Below are positions 35,161 to 46,990 of a DNA stretch of 64,000 nucleotides, piece by piece (position 1 is the stretch's first letter; each line of letters begins with the position of its first letter). The stretch is from the NCBI RefSeq assembly GCF_020520425.1, contig NC_079487.1, positions 106,364,141-106,428,140 on the forward strand, read 5' to 3'. The DNA comes from Spinacia oleracea (lineage: Eukaryota; Streptophyta; Magnoliopsida; Caryophyllales; Amaranthaceae). The notes beneath the pieces were generated by a model. That model did not search any database and was not told the origin of the DNA. It saw only the letters and a program-made list of their open reading frames with translations. Made by a program: the position numbers and the translations under genes.

Positions 35161-36104
35161 AATCCTAGAAGGACAAGCAATTAGTTCTGTAGTTACGTTA
35201 GTTATCCTAGTACTAGCTAGTTTGGTTAGGAATTTATGTACTATAAATATGTGGTACATGTTGAGGAAATATTCAAGATTGATTGAGTCGGTTAGTCAAT
35301 TTAACACACCTTCACTTCAAATATAAGTAAAAATGGTATTTATGTCGTCCATATATAAAACAACCCAATTAATATATACTCCACCTCGTGAGTTGGGGTG
35401 AACAAATTTTATAATGGGATTGTTGGATTAAGATTTGTTATCTAGTGACCAGAATCAACATTTTGACCCCAAAATTTTTAAGGAATATGGTCCAGTGGTT
35501 CGAGTCGGGTCAATTTACATAATTGTAGTTTTATATTCAAACTTCTAATATAAAAGGCATCTAAAATACTACTGAGTACTTTGTACGGAGTAACTTAGTA
35601 CAAATATTGTGGAAATTGCCCAAGGGTGGTTTAGGTCAAAGATGAACAATATTGAGACATGTCGTTACTCGTTAGTACTTGACCATGAAGTAATGGACAT
35701 ATATAATTAATGCGGTGGATTGATCGATAATTAGAATTTTCATGTTGCAAAATCGTATTCGTTGCATACATTGGTAGCACACATATTGCTAATTTTCTTA
35801 GGACTAGCTGGCACTAGGCCCCTATGATCGAGGTCCCAAAATCAAGTATGCCATTAATAATTAAGACGACGTTAATGAGTGACTACTCACTAGGATTTAT
35901 TTGTACAAGTTACGTGTACCACGTGTTGATTTTTTTATGTGTATACATACTAATAACTTCAATGATTTTTCTGCGTGGTTGTGATTTACTACTCATTTCG
36001 ATCATCAATTTTATATATTATCATGTCTACCAATTACTCCGTATCAGGGTTCTAAACTTCTAGACGTTCTAACTAGAATTGAGTCCAAATATACTACTTA
36101 TACG
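35161..36104. other. intergenic, nothing recognised beyond TACGGAGTA copies
   Basis: AT-rich DNA with TACGGAGTA at 35584 and TACTCCGTA at 36035. An isolated GGTTCGAGTC near 35.5 kb resembles a B box but has no matching tRNA body. Confidence 0.4.
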
Positions 36105-36106
36105 TA

Positions 36107-36430
36107 CTACCTCCGTTTTAAAATGATCTTTACATTTTCTATTTTAGTCTGTTTCATAATGTTCTTTACATTGTGTATTATATTACTTTTGGACATAAAA
36201 ACTTGATATCTTATCCCTCTTACCACATATTCTGTACCACTTAAACGTTTACAATTTCTTACCCACATTTCTTACTTTATTCATTTTTTTCTTACACCAT
36301 CCACCTTTTTACATCGTCACATTTACTTTATCCATGTTTTATTATATTCACACCACTTTATACACTTCTCCACTTTTATCTTAATATTTGTGCAAATGGT
36401 AACTGTAAAGATCTTTATAAACAGAGGCAA
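36107..36430. mobile_element. Stowaway-like MITE, family B copy 2 (intact)
   Basis: It starts CTACCTCCGTTTTAAAATGA and ends AAGATCTTTATAAACAGAGG. The left TA is clear and the right boundary is slightly decayed. It is collinear with the two halves that flank the Copia insertion. Confidence 0.75.
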
Positions 36431-36496
36431 TGTCAATCAATGCATGTAACTCGATCAAAGATCATACCCAACCCGGGTTATTAAGATATAGTAGTA

Positions 36497-36754
36497 CTAC
36501 ATCCGTTTCAAAAAGATCTTTACGCTTTGAAAAATGTGTCTAAAAATCAATACTTTGACCATAAATTCTCACTATTATGTCTATAAAAAATTATCATGAG
36601 ATATCTTGTTAGATTCGATCATCTCTAAATGTATTTTATAAATATCAATTTTTTATAATTTTTTGTCATACGAAATTGGATATATTAACGGTCAAATATT
36701 GCACCGGAGTCCGTGCAAATAGTAACTGTAAAGATCTTTTTGAATCGGAGGTAG
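36497..36754. mobile_element. Stowaway-like MITE, family A copy 2
   Basis: 258 bp. Termini are CTACATCCGTTTCAAAAAGA and AAGATCTTTTTGAATCGGAGGTAG, with TA at 36495-36496 and 36755-36756. It is a close relative of 22524-22778. Confidence 0.85.
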
Positions 36755-36771
36755 TACTACGTAAATATTAA

Positions 36772-37040
36772 CACTACAAGAATTTGTATATTTAATGACA
36801 ACGTAATAACGATGGGTCAAAAATCTCGTTGTAAAAGCCTTTTGCGACGGGGCTAACAACCAAACAAAGACGGGAACAACCGTCGCAAATGTTTTTTACG
36901 ACGGGTTAAGGACGAGATTTTTCACAAATGACGGCCCCCTTTCATGAAGGGTTCGCGACAGAAAATCTCGTTATTAATCAACGATTACTGGCCTTTAGTG
37001 ACGAGATTTTCCGCCGTTTATGATACAATTTCTTGTAGTG
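36772..37040. mobile_element. CACTA (EnSpm) MITE with TAA target duplication
   Basis: 269 bp, beginning CACTACAAGAATTTGTA and ending TACAATTTCTTGTAGTG, flanked by TAA on both sides (36769-36771, 37041-37043). Subterminal GACGGG and CGACG repeats are typical. Its reverse complement matches the CACTA end at 58971. Confidence 0.93.
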
Positions 37041-37043
37041 TAA

Positions 37044-38046
37044 AACGTGTGTCAATTCACCGTAATTCAGTGTGTTAGTTTCTTCCCTACATGTTGGAAT
37101 AGTTAATTCATAAATTATGTGCTGAGTGTTTGGTAAAATTACACCCTTTAACTTGCGCTATCATCGTGTTGAAAAAGTGATGAATCATGAAATATAAATT
37201 CGTGCTAAACCTAAAAAGGTTGAATTAGTGCTTAAGTGTGATGTTAGCACTTAGTTATTTTTCTAGTTAGTAAGACTTAAAATAATAAGATTTGCCCCAA
37301 AAAGAGGCACAAATGGAGACAAAGCCTCACATAAACGACTTTTATCGTCCATAATCATGCATGATATGAACTTTCCCCCATCAAAGCTTCATTTCTAGTA
37401 CATACTAAGTATCTCCTTTTCTTTAATTTATACCCATTCTTAATTTTATAGTATTAGTGGGGTCCATGAAATTTAATTAGTAAATACTATAGGTTATCTT
37501 AACGTACCAAACCCATATTTTTAAATCAAAATTAATGTACTTTAACCTAATTATCTAATTAATTATCTGATTTATTAGATACTATATGCTTTAATAATGA
37601 TGAATTAGATGGAAATTAGCTTGTGAATAGACTATAAACGACACCAAATTTAAATAAAGTTCTCATGTTGTCTGATCTGAGGTGCAATCACATACATGGA
37701 GGGGCCTATTTGAGTAATTTTGGATATATCTATTCATATTTATAGTTGGCGGTTTTTAATTGGATCGACGGCACCTTTCACAAAGAGAATTTGTATACAA
37801 GGGAATAGCTAGAAGGTCATCTACGAAATCGATTAGATAGGCTCCTAGTCGTAACTTGTGACTTTCATTCATCTTGAAGTTTATATTTTGATTATCACAA
37901 ATCACATTTCTAATATAATGTTTACATCATCTTGTAACCTTGTAGTCCTACAGGACTATAGGTGGAAAAAATATATCCAGGCTTGGGTGCGTGTATAGCT
38001 GATTATTAATTGGATGGTGTAATTCAATGGTAAAGGGTTAAATTCA
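37044..38046. other. intergenic, nothing recognised
   Basis: AT-rich DNA with no convincing coding frame, inverted repeat or element end. Confidence 0.4.
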
Positions 38047-39050
38047 TGTTAAAATGTTACTTACTGGACATACCTCTTACATAGTACTTCTTAGTTTTGG
38101 TTGATGACAAAGGAAACTTTCTGCTGTTGGTTAAGTGTGGTTGTTGTTTAGGTCCCGAGTTCATATGATAGATAATACTAAGTAGATGAGTTTCAGGGCT
38201 GGCTAAGTATGGAGGCAAGTGTGCAAAGCCATGTAGTCAATTTCAGGAGCTATTGTGAAGAACTAGCCATTCTACAAGTGTTGGAACCTGAGTTCCTGTT
38301 GTGAGTTCCTCATATACTATGAGGAACCTCGAAGTTCCAGATAAAGAAAAAATGCATGAGGTTTTCAAATGAAGTTTCCAAGAGGTGCAGACAAAAGATA
38401 CAACATATGAGTTTAGATTTAGGTTTTATGTAAATGTGATAAGGGTTCCTAAAACTTCTCTCTGTATTTTCTCAAAATAAACGTGGCTGCAGTTACTGGA
38501 AGCAGTAACAGTAAGTGTGAGTTGAGGGAAACAAGGGAACTAACATAATGAAGACCCTCTATAAAAGGACAAGTAGTTTTACTCTTCAAATCACAACTGA
38601 AAATGTTATTTACAAAAAGACCTTAAGAGTTTTTAAAGTGTCAGTTTACAATAGAGTGTGTTCAATTCCATAAGTTCCTTAATACTAACAAGCGTTGTTA
38701 AATACTAGGGTTTTACACAGTTAACTCGTAATTTTGGGGTTTAAAGGGTTGAGTGATCCTTGTTAGACTTAGAGTTAAGTCTGAGAGAAAGAGTGTAAAG
38801 AAAAGCATGTACAATAATTGAAGGAGATTGCTGTGACAAACTCGATCAGTATTGTATTCGAGGTATTGGCGTATTGCAATTTATAATAGAGTTTGGGGTT
38901 TTCCCTTCTTGATTAGTTTGAATAAGTTTCCTCAATTTCATATCTCCCAGTTTCGTTGATCACTGTTCGTTTATTGTTTAATTCCGCAAAAAACTTACCA
39001 AAGTTCCTCAAACAATTCACCTCCCTAGTGTTCCTACTGGAATATCAACA
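38047..39050 (+). mobile_element. probable SIRE-like Copia solo LTR
   Basis: A 1.0-kb non-coding block starts TGTTAAAATG, has TTTTGGTTGATGACAAAGG early on and TATAAAAGGACAAG near 38571. It ends with TTCCGCAAAAAACTTACC, a CAATTCACCTCCC-type segment and ATATCAACA. These features match long LTRs of SIRE/Maximus Copia elements. No second LTR or coding region is nearby and no target duplication was confirmed, so it is read as a solo or truncated LTR. Confidence 0.5.
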
Positions 39051-40020
39051 CTCTCAATAACTCCTTCCAAAAAACACCCAACATTAGTTGATTATTCTAA
39101 AGAGATCTCGAATCTCTTTTTTACTATTCAGGGGTCCACATTCCATAATTAATTGTCTTTCCCAACCAAAATTACTCTTCACTTTTCAACAAGAATCAAT
39201 TCTTGGGGGTGTCTTGGCCAAGAGTTACCTTGAAATAGCTACTCAAGATCCCCTATGTACATGCTCTTATTAGACAAAGTTTTTACTGAAGAGGGTCAAT
39301 ATAAAGTTAAACTTATTGCCTACGGAGAAATTATTTGAAATAAAAATAGTTATGATATAAATAAAAACAATATGTACAAATTCGTACTTACTTGCACTCA
39401 CCTTAAATTTGCAGTTTTTTTTCTTATTCTTCTTGCTCGTTTATTGGCTTGTCCACTATTTATCCACTATTCGTTCCAAACCGGCTAATATTGATTCATT
39501 TCGAAGTTACCCAACACGACATATTTTGAACCTGCACCGACTCTGATCAACCCAACCAGTAACCATGTCTAGGCACAATTGTTGATCAACGCGTGAGAGT
39601 GTGAGACACGCATGGTATAGCAAGTCAACCCTAAATGTTGTACTCCGTAACTACGTAGTAGTAATTAGTTCATCCTTGATAATGTAACAAAACCGTCTTT
39701 GGTACGTATAATATGTACATGAGCGTAGTCGAGCATGTACAATCTAATTGTTTTTTTTGTATTTTTTGTAAAGAGAGGCACAAATGACAAGTGAAAAATA
39801 ATATAATTATACGATATTAGATCCTCAAAATTTTACCAAATAAGCTTATTATGAGACATGTGTATGTGTGAAGAAATACTCTATGGGTGGGGAAGGCATT
39901 ATTTGCATAAGAGAATCAAAGAAAGGCCCCCCCTTTCCCTTAATTCCCAAAATCACAATTTAATTTATTTTACAAAAAATGATGCCACAATACCCAATTA
40001 AGCATTGACGTTTATAAAAG
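39051..40020. other. intergenic, nothing recognised
   Basis: An open frame of 61 codons at 39088 has no family features. TACTCCGTA lies at 39641. Confidence 0.4.
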
Positions 40021-40064
40021 GAAAGGGAGGGGGGGACCTTAGCTTGGGGTGAAAAGGGGGGGCC

Positions 40065-40150
40065 ATGGCATGCCAAAATGCCATACCATGTCCACTGCAA
40101 GGGTTAACTGCCCTTGGCATAAGGGCAAAGCACCGCTCCCAATTAGGGAG
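40065..40150. repeat. three successive short perfect hairpins in a GC-rich patch
   Basis: ATGGCAT-gccaaa-ATGCCAT (40065-40084), TGCCCTT-ggcat-AAGGGCA (40109-40127) and CTCCC-aatta-GGGAG (40136-40150) follow each other within 86 bp. The block is much more GC-rich than its surroundings. It has no protein or known RNA match that I can name. Confidence 0.55.
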
Positions 40151-40305
40151 AGGGGACCATATATTCCATTGCCATGCCATGCCATTCAGATTTCAGACTC
40201 ACTCCACGCCCCCATTTTTATTCTCTCTTAATTTCCATCTTTTGCGTCTAATTCTATCAAGTAGTATCAACTACGGAGTACTCCGTATATGAAACAACTT
40301 TCTAT

Positions 40306-40346
40306 GTGAATTGTGAATTGTGAATTGTGAATTGTGAATTGTGAAT
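40306..40346. repeat. (GTGAATT)n minisatellite, about 5.9 units
   Basis: Perfect 7-bp tandem units, 25 bp downstream of the double TACGGAGTA palindrome. Confidence 0.95.
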
Positions 40347-40532
40347 GTGACTATGTGGGATGATAAATAGACGACTCACTTGTATCTGTCTGTTCCTTTT
40401 GTATTTTTACATGCTTTCTTGTACCTACTTTATTGGCCTACCTAGCTTTGAGGTTGTTACTCTGTATGTATTTGATCTATGAGATAATGAAACTTAAGAG
40501 TTGATCCGTGTGATTATATTAAAACCAAACAC

Positions 40533-40554
40533 ATCAATCAATCAATCAATCAAT
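40533..40554. repeat. (ATCA)n microsatellite
   Basis: Perfect tetranucleotide run of about 5.5 units. Confidence 0.95.
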
Positions 40555-42006
40555 ACCTAGTATTTAAAAAGCAAAACCAATTATCATTCTTTGCCATGTG
40601 TCACTCTACTATTTTGTTTTCCATGTGTTTTTCAACTCTCTTTTAAGTGGCCAGTAACTCAATGCACTTCTTGCTCTTCACATTCTCTATTTGATATTTT
40701 AATTACAATTCCTCTTGTGCTTCATATTCTCCTTGTAACATACTTCATCCATAAATTCCTTTAAAGTCTATCACTTAAATAATTAGATATTTTAGTTCTC
40801 AATTTACAATTCTTAATTTTGATTTTACCTTTCCAATTTAGATTTAACTGGCTTTAGGAAATTCAGTTAGAATCATTTCTACCTCAAAGCCTAAAGTTCA
40901 AGATTTATTCCTGCATGTTATTAAAAAAAGGTTTCGTATTAATTTTTTTTATTTCAACTTTTCGTATTATTGATAAACCATATAATTTTTGCTCTTTTAA
41001 GGAGAAGGTGTTGTAGAGGAGTTGAAGAGTAATAGGACAAAGGGCGTGAATGATTTTGCAGCATTTCCCTATTGTAGCTATGCACGCCATCCACTAGGTA
41101 TAAATTATTTTTTATTTGTTGGTCATGTAAATGAAATAAATTTTCCCTACTTCATTAGATTTTTTTTAATCATACTCCAATATCTACAACAAAGGATTAG
41201 CAATCTTGTGATATCAATGTCAATGTTAAAATTTTGTACTTCTCATTTTGAATTTTTTGCTTATTTGATTATTTGAGTTCGATGCTTTAGTTTTTTCGGG
41301 AAGATTTAAATGTTTTAATTTTGATATAATACCGTTAATTATAGGAAAATGTTGGCTTTGTTTACATAATAAAGGATTTTGCCAAATTGACAATACATAA
41401 CTTGGACTCAGTTGATATGGCTTAGCAAAGAATTGTATGTTGCTGTAGAAATTGCAAGATTTGGGAATATGCGAGAGATGATATTAATATGTTGTTAAAG
41501 GATCTCCTAATTTCCTATTTTTCCATGTTTCGGTTCACTATCTAGATGTATTGTTTTAAATATGACAAATTATGAGATTTATCAACATTGTTGCGTTAAC
41601 ATGCAAAACATGTGAATTGTGAAATGTAATAAATTTGATAGTGATAAATGTTGTACTTGGAGTGGCTACACACGACTAAAACGGGCGATATTACTTTTGG
41701 ATTTAAGCAAAACACAATTTGATAATTTTGTACTCTAAACTTCAACGCGAAAATCGGTTAATCCCTTAACAACCACGTGGTCTATATTCATAATTTAACG
41801 TATTGTACGTAAAGTGTTACTTATAATGGATAGCAATGTCTTTTGGTACAATACTATTTGGCGGATAGAAAATTTAGAAAATAAAAAGGTTGCAAATATA
41901 TGTACGTATTGTATACCATTGTTACCGTTAATATATATAAAATAAATTATCAAAAATTACATTTTTATCATTTATTGGTGCCTTACGTTACCTTATGTTA
42001 TGCATA
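40555..42006. other. intergenic; possibly body of a Helitron
   Basis: AT-rich DNA with no gene recognised. Its right edge ends in a Helitron-like hairpin (see 42007-42036), but no 5' TC end was identified. Confidence 0.35.
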
Positions 42007-42036
42007 GCCCGTACATCGTACGGGCCAAAAAATTAG
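42007..42036 (+). mobile_element. Helitron-like 3' end
   Basis: The GC hairpin GCCCGTACATCGTACGGGC is followed by CAAAAAA and TTAG, a one-base departure from the CTRR terminus. The extent of the element is unknown. Confidence 0.4.
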
Positions 42037-42209
42037 TTGTTCTTAATTCACCCATTTAACCATAGTTAATTAATAGTAGTAGGCGAGAATTGCAATTACT
42101 TAGAAACATCACAAATAGTAAATTGTTCCAATTTTAAGGTAATGAACCAACTATTCAATCATGTGTTGTTGGCTGCTAGGACTAGTTTTGGTTTATATAG
42201 GAAAATAAA

Positions 42210-42235
42210 CTAGTATAATACCCGTACGATGCACA
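42210..42235 (-). mobile_element. Helitron-like 3' end, minus orientation
   Basis: CTAG at 42210-42213 is followed, reading rightward, by TATAATA and CCCGTACGATGCAC. Read on the minus strand this is a decayed CGTACGGG hairpin followed by a CTAG terminus. The other end was not found. Confidence 0.38.
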
Positions 42236-42479
42236 ATTTATAATATAAATATTAAATTTTCATGAAATCTAAATTAACTATATTTATGGACAATTAACCA
42301 AAATAGAGCTTATGAATATAAATTCTTCTAGTAAAATTTATGATGGATAGATCTATTATTACTCTATTCTGCATCTTCTAGGAAATAGTCTACTTTCAGA
42401 AATTAGACTATTTTTGAATTCCAACTCTTTTCCTTAATTTAATTTAACTATTGTTTTTTAAACTCAATACATATTCACA

Positions 42480-42780
42480 ATATGGGCAGAATTCGTTCCA
42501 TGTAGTGGATTTATGTGAAATTGGTTTATTGATAACGTTTTATGCGGGGTTGCATACATACATTAACTTTTTAAGTAAATTAAGATGAATCAAGTCTTTC
42601 TATGAAAAATCTGCATGTAAGGAAGACGTTTTACAATGCAAAATCTATTCAAAGGCAATAATTTTAAAGAAGAAAATATTTATTTGATTCAATTTGTTAT
42701 ATATTCGCTAGATTTACATTTTGTCGCAAATGTCATATGACTCTTTATTAATCAATTAATTTCACCTACAAAAAAAGAAA
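42480..42780 (+). mobile_element. diverged relative of the non-LTR retroposon at 24.8 kb (3' end)
   Basis: Segments such as GTAGTGGATTTATGT, AAGATGAATCAAGT, GGAAGACGTTTTACA and ATGACTCTTTATTAAT occur in the same order as in the minus-strand element at 24835-25312. A terminal A-tail (about 42770-42780) closes it. There are several internal deletions, and no target duplication was identified. Confidence 0.65.
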
Positions 42781-44073
42781 GTCCAGGATAACTCATTTGG
42801 TTGAAAAAATTATGAGAAAATAATAGCCGCTTACGATATCAAATTATAAACCATATGGACATACAAAATATCAAAAATCCGATAGTGAAAAGAAAGTCAG
42901 AAAGCCAATGATGGAATAAACTATATTGAATCTTAGGTCACCAAGAAATTGAAAGTAGTAAATTTTCTTATTTTATTTCATTAGATGAGTTAGGAACTTA
43001 GGATAAAACCTTGAGCTAGATATTACCGTACTAACTTTGTTAATTTTCAATATCTTGTTATTCATAGATTTCATTAAAAAAAGAAAAAGAAAAAAGTGAC
43101 GATAAAGACATCCGATCCTGTTTCATCACACATTACATTACAGTTAGCATGCCAAAATTGAGAAACTGCACGACACTAAATAAAAGACGAATTACAAAGA
43201 AATGACGCAAAAATTAAAATAGCTACTGTTAATCTGTCACTCTTATCACAGTAATAAATAAATACTTCGTAAAAACTGGAGATTATTATTATTGGGTGGT
43301 GGGACAGATCGAGTCAGAGAGCAAGTTTGGCCGGCGGCGGAGTCAGCAAAAGCCGGGAAGACGCTGACCTACGCACAGTATTATTAAGCATGCTTTATTT
43401 TTATACAAGTACTATAGTTTTACTCCTACAATACCAACTTACAGTCTTTTTACTTTTAACACATTTTTCTGCCATTCTATTTCTTTTTAATCATCCATCT
43501 TCAAAAGAGCTTACCTTTTATTTTTGTTTGCTAATGCCATCACTGAATTATTCTGCTTCGAGTTGGTTTTGGGTTTGCCGGTTTGGGTGGTTCGTTAACT
43601 TATTCAACTTTTTATACAATTTGGGGTTAAAACTTAAAAGAGCCAACTATTTTTCTGTCTCGTGTCAGTTTATATTTATCATCTAATCTTTCTGAATCGA
43701 TCTATGTTTTTTTTAATTTGTACAACAACTTTTGTACCTTTAATTTTTAAGAGAATGTACTCCGTAAAACATAAAAGATGATCGAATGCTACTATGTACT
43801 CCGTACGTAATACCTTGTACGAGTTGTACCTATGGAATTATGTTTGGCTTAATGTTCAAAGTACTTTGAGGATATGTGATTAAATCTCTATATAGACTGA
43901 TCGGGATAGATGGATTCATGGAGATTCTTCTTATTATTACTTCGAGTAAATTTGACATGCAAAGGCAAACATGATAGACGCATTAACCTTGATAAAGATA
44001 TTGATTTGATGGAGATTAAAAAAAAGTAACTTTTATATTTAATTAAGTTCCGGTCTTTAATATGATCTACTCA
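42781..44073. other. intergenic; no confirmed gene
   Basis: A 119-codon open frame at 43327 is AT-rich and low-complexity in its 3' half, with no family signature; it is not called as a gene. TACTCCGTA occurs at 43758 and 43797 and TACTTCGTA at 43263. Confidence 0.4.
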
Positions 44074-44864
44074 TCTATACCTAGTCTATAAAAACTAAAA
44101 CCATAGATGATAATGAGACATGTGTCATCAACTCATTGTCTCATCATCAATCTCTTCTTTTTTTTGTTAATTAAAATAGAGAAAACTCAAAAGATATCAA
44201 TATTAATGTGTACTTGTATTAAAAGATGGAAAATCCAAAAGACTTCTCATCAAAAAAAGAAAAATAAATAATCAAAACTTAATGACCTAACTTAAATGGT
44301 TATTAATACCATAACCTTAACAATAAACAATAGTACTTATGAGTTAATAGTCTTTTTAAATTGTTAACTAAAAATAATCATAAGAAACTAAACATTTTCT
44401 TCATCAGCGTCTCATGTTTCACGCACTTCTTATAAATTGACTAACAATCATTTTTTTGTTATATCATTTACACAATCAACTCTATATCATCTACATTTTC
44501 AGAAGTATGTGCATTTTACTTAATTTATCTATTCTCTTTTTCTATGGCTAAGTTTGAATTTTCGCCAATTTATTATGATTATTATATTAACGGTTTGTTT
44601 TGCTATTGACATTATGTTATATGTTACGTTATCATCATCGTTGATGGTTCCTTCTAAATGTTGTTACATTAATTTAGTAGTAATCTTAACATATACAAAA
44701 TGTGGTTCTATGTATTTATATATTCGTGTCTTACACTAAGCAAAAATTTACGGATGCGCAAAAATAATTTAAAAGATCATAATACCTAAAGTTATTATAT
44801 TTTGACTAATGCAAATTCGTATAATTTTACAAATGTTCCCGTGCATTGCGGGTTCAAATGCTAG
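44074..44864 (+). mobile_element. non-autonomous Helitron (791 bp)
   Basis: The 5' end TCTATACCTAGTC follows an A. The 3' end has the hairpin CCCGTGCATTGCGGG, eight spacer bases and CTAG, followed by T. TC...hairpin...CTAG inserted between A and T is the Helitron signature. There is no Rep/helicase coding region. Confidence 0.65.
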
Positions 44865-45061
44865 TTTATATAAAAAAAGTTTCCTAAAACTCATGATAAA
44901 TAAGTAGTACTCCGTATCACAATATCACATCACGTGTGACTGAAGTATTTAACAAGCCTTTAAACCTTTCCTCGCCTGAAAAATGTGGCCATCAAACTTA
45001 GCCTAGCTACGATCTATCACCTAAAACGCAGAGTTACATTTGATCAACCATTTAATATATA

Positions 45062-45389
45062 CTCCCTCCGTCCCGGAATATTCGACACGGTTTGACCGGC
45101 ACAGAGTTTAAGGGATTTGAATTGACTTATTTAATTTAATAGGTGGTAGTTGATAGTGGGGTATTATTTTAATGTAGTTAGTGGGAGGTGGGTTAAGAGG
45201 TGGGGTTGGGGGAGAGTAGGGGTTGAATTTTTAATTATTTTTTGTATGGAGTAGGGGGTAGGTGGGTTAATAGGGGTGGAGTGAGAAATAATATAATATT
45301 GTTAGAATATTTCCATTTTTAGAAACAGGTCAAGTATTAAGGGACGGCCCGATAAGGAAAACAGGTCAAGTATTCCGGGACGGAGGGAG
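45062..45389. mobile_element. Stowaway-like MITE, family C copy 3 (328 bp, inverted)
   Basis: It has the same length as the copy at 26947-27274 and is its reverse complement with few changes. Termini are CTCCCTCCGTCCCGGAATA and TATTCCGGGACGGAGGGAG, with TA on both sides (45060-45061, 45390-45391). It abuts TACGAAGTA on the right. Confidence 0.9.
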
Positions 45390-45733
45390 TACGAAGTACA
45401 GCTTTATAGTTTAATTTATCATCCTCTTAGCCTATAACTCAAATTGATCCCGTAAAAAACTCCAACCGAGAACATAATAAAAGGAACAAAAAAAAACTAC
45501 TACTTTCTCCGTTTCATATTAGTTGTTACACTTCTAAACCTCACAACTATTATATTGCCTCTTTCTTTCACTAATTTTTTTTGTCCGCATACCCTTTCTC
45601 ATTCAATTAAAAAAAAAAAAATACGTACATCACTAACTCCTACTGTATTACATCTATATTTTCAATAAAATAACAATTGTTAACCAAATAATCAATCATT
45701 ACCTAAAACTTTGTGCAAAGGTGATAACGAGTA

Positions 45734-46223
45734 CTCCATTTGTTTCAAAATGTTTGTTACGTATGGATTTTGGCACGTTTATTAACGTATAATTAAGATT
45801 CTTTTTTTTTTTAATTTTAAATGTTCTAGATTTCATTAATTTTAAATGTTCTAGATTTCATCATAAATCTGATTCTATCTTTTCAAATTCTGACATTTAT
45901 TACTCTCTTTGAATATAGTGCAAATCTGCTTTCATTTTTTATTAAAAAAAATATATACCTCAATCCACTAATCATTGAAACAACCAATAAGATTGTTTTA
46001 TCATCAAAATGAACCAATAATTAAAAAATCACACGGATTGCTAACTTGTAATAATGTGACTTTTGGTTGTATGAGATTTATTGAAAAGTTGGACCAAAGA
46101 AATAAAAGTTGGCTCAAAAAATAATAATAGTAACAAGTTTATAAATAGAAAGATTCTTTATGTAACAAACATTTTGAAACACTATTAAAGGAATACGTAA
46201 CAAATATTTTGAAACGGAGGGAG
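45734..46223. mobile_element. Stowaway-like MITE, family F
   Basis: Termini are CTCCATTTGTTTCAAAATG and AATATTTTGAAACGGAGGGAG, with TA on both sides. A perfect 25-bp tandem duplication starting TAATTTTAAATGTTC lies inside (45812-45836, 45837-45861). A lone right end of the same family is at about 47111-47139. Confidence 0.78.
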
Positions 46224-46269
46224 TAATTTATAAAGAAGAGAGTAATATTTAAAAACGGATGGAACAGTA

Positions 46270-46623
46270 CTCCCTCCGTTTCTTTTTGTTATTTACGTTT
46301 TTCTTTTTGGTATTTCAAAATGTTTTTTATATTTCTTTTTATATTATCACATAAATGTTTTAAAATTCTATCAAAATTTGTGTCCAATGATTATTTTAAT
46401 CAATTAAATTCATAGGGTCATTTAATCTTTCACATTTTTCCATTTGGACATTGAATTTTTCTCATTTTTCCAATATAGAATTTTGATAAAAGTGAAAACA
46501 TTATAAATAAACGTAATTTATCTTGTTTAATTAAAAAAAAATAGATGAATCTCAATGTATATTAATTAGTCATTAATAAACGTATAAAAAATCAAACGTA
46601 AAGAATAAAAAGAAACGGAGAGA
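46270..46623. mobile_element. Stowaway-like MITE, family G
   Basis: It starts CTCCCTCCGTTTCTTTTTG. The other end, AATAAAAAGAAACGGAGAGA, is its inverted complement. The left TA is clear and the right one has decayed. Confidence 0.72.
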
Positions 46624-46805
46624 AAATGTTACCGAGTACGGAGTAAAAACTTTCGTGAACGGAAGCTGGGGTGAAAAGTGAAAAGTACTCCGTGCAAATT
46701 GAGTGGGGATATATACGTAGACGTGTAGACGGTAGACCTTCCATTCCATTACAGTAGTACTTGGCTGACATGGCTGTGAAAGAGAATCAAAAAACTTCAT
46801 CAGGT

Positions 46806-46990
46806 GGTCCTCACGAGCTTATTTCTCCACGTGTACAATTGCAATTCGCAAAAGAAGGCGCGTGACAGTGAAAGGGCCCCACCTGAGTGGTCCATGAGTT
46901 ATACTGGCGCCGCGTGTCCTCTTGTCCCCAGCTTCCACGTCGTTGTTCCGCGAGTGGCGGAGTGTACCAACGCAATATGTGGACCCCGTT
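46806..46990. promoter_or_regulatory. GC-rich island with G-box and TCP-like motifs
   Basis: This is a sharply GC-richer block in AT-rich, MITE-dense DNA. It has a perfect CACGTG (46828-46833), GGCCCCAC (46875-46882, class I TCP type) and GTGGACCC (46979-46986, class II TCP type). No open frame here resembles a family. It may be a distal regulatory element or the promoter of an unrecognised transcript. The motif matches alone are weak evidence. Confidence 0.3.

Noticed and set aside
35455..35520. B-box-like GGTTCGAGTC suggesting a tRNA or SINE
   Set aside because: No convincing A box at the right distance and no cloverleaf.
43327..43686. 119-codon open frame starting MAGGGVSKSRED
   Set aside because: It has no recognisable family, is Phe/Leu-rich and low-complexity downstream, and shows no promoter or splice context. 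It is possible but not supported as a gene.
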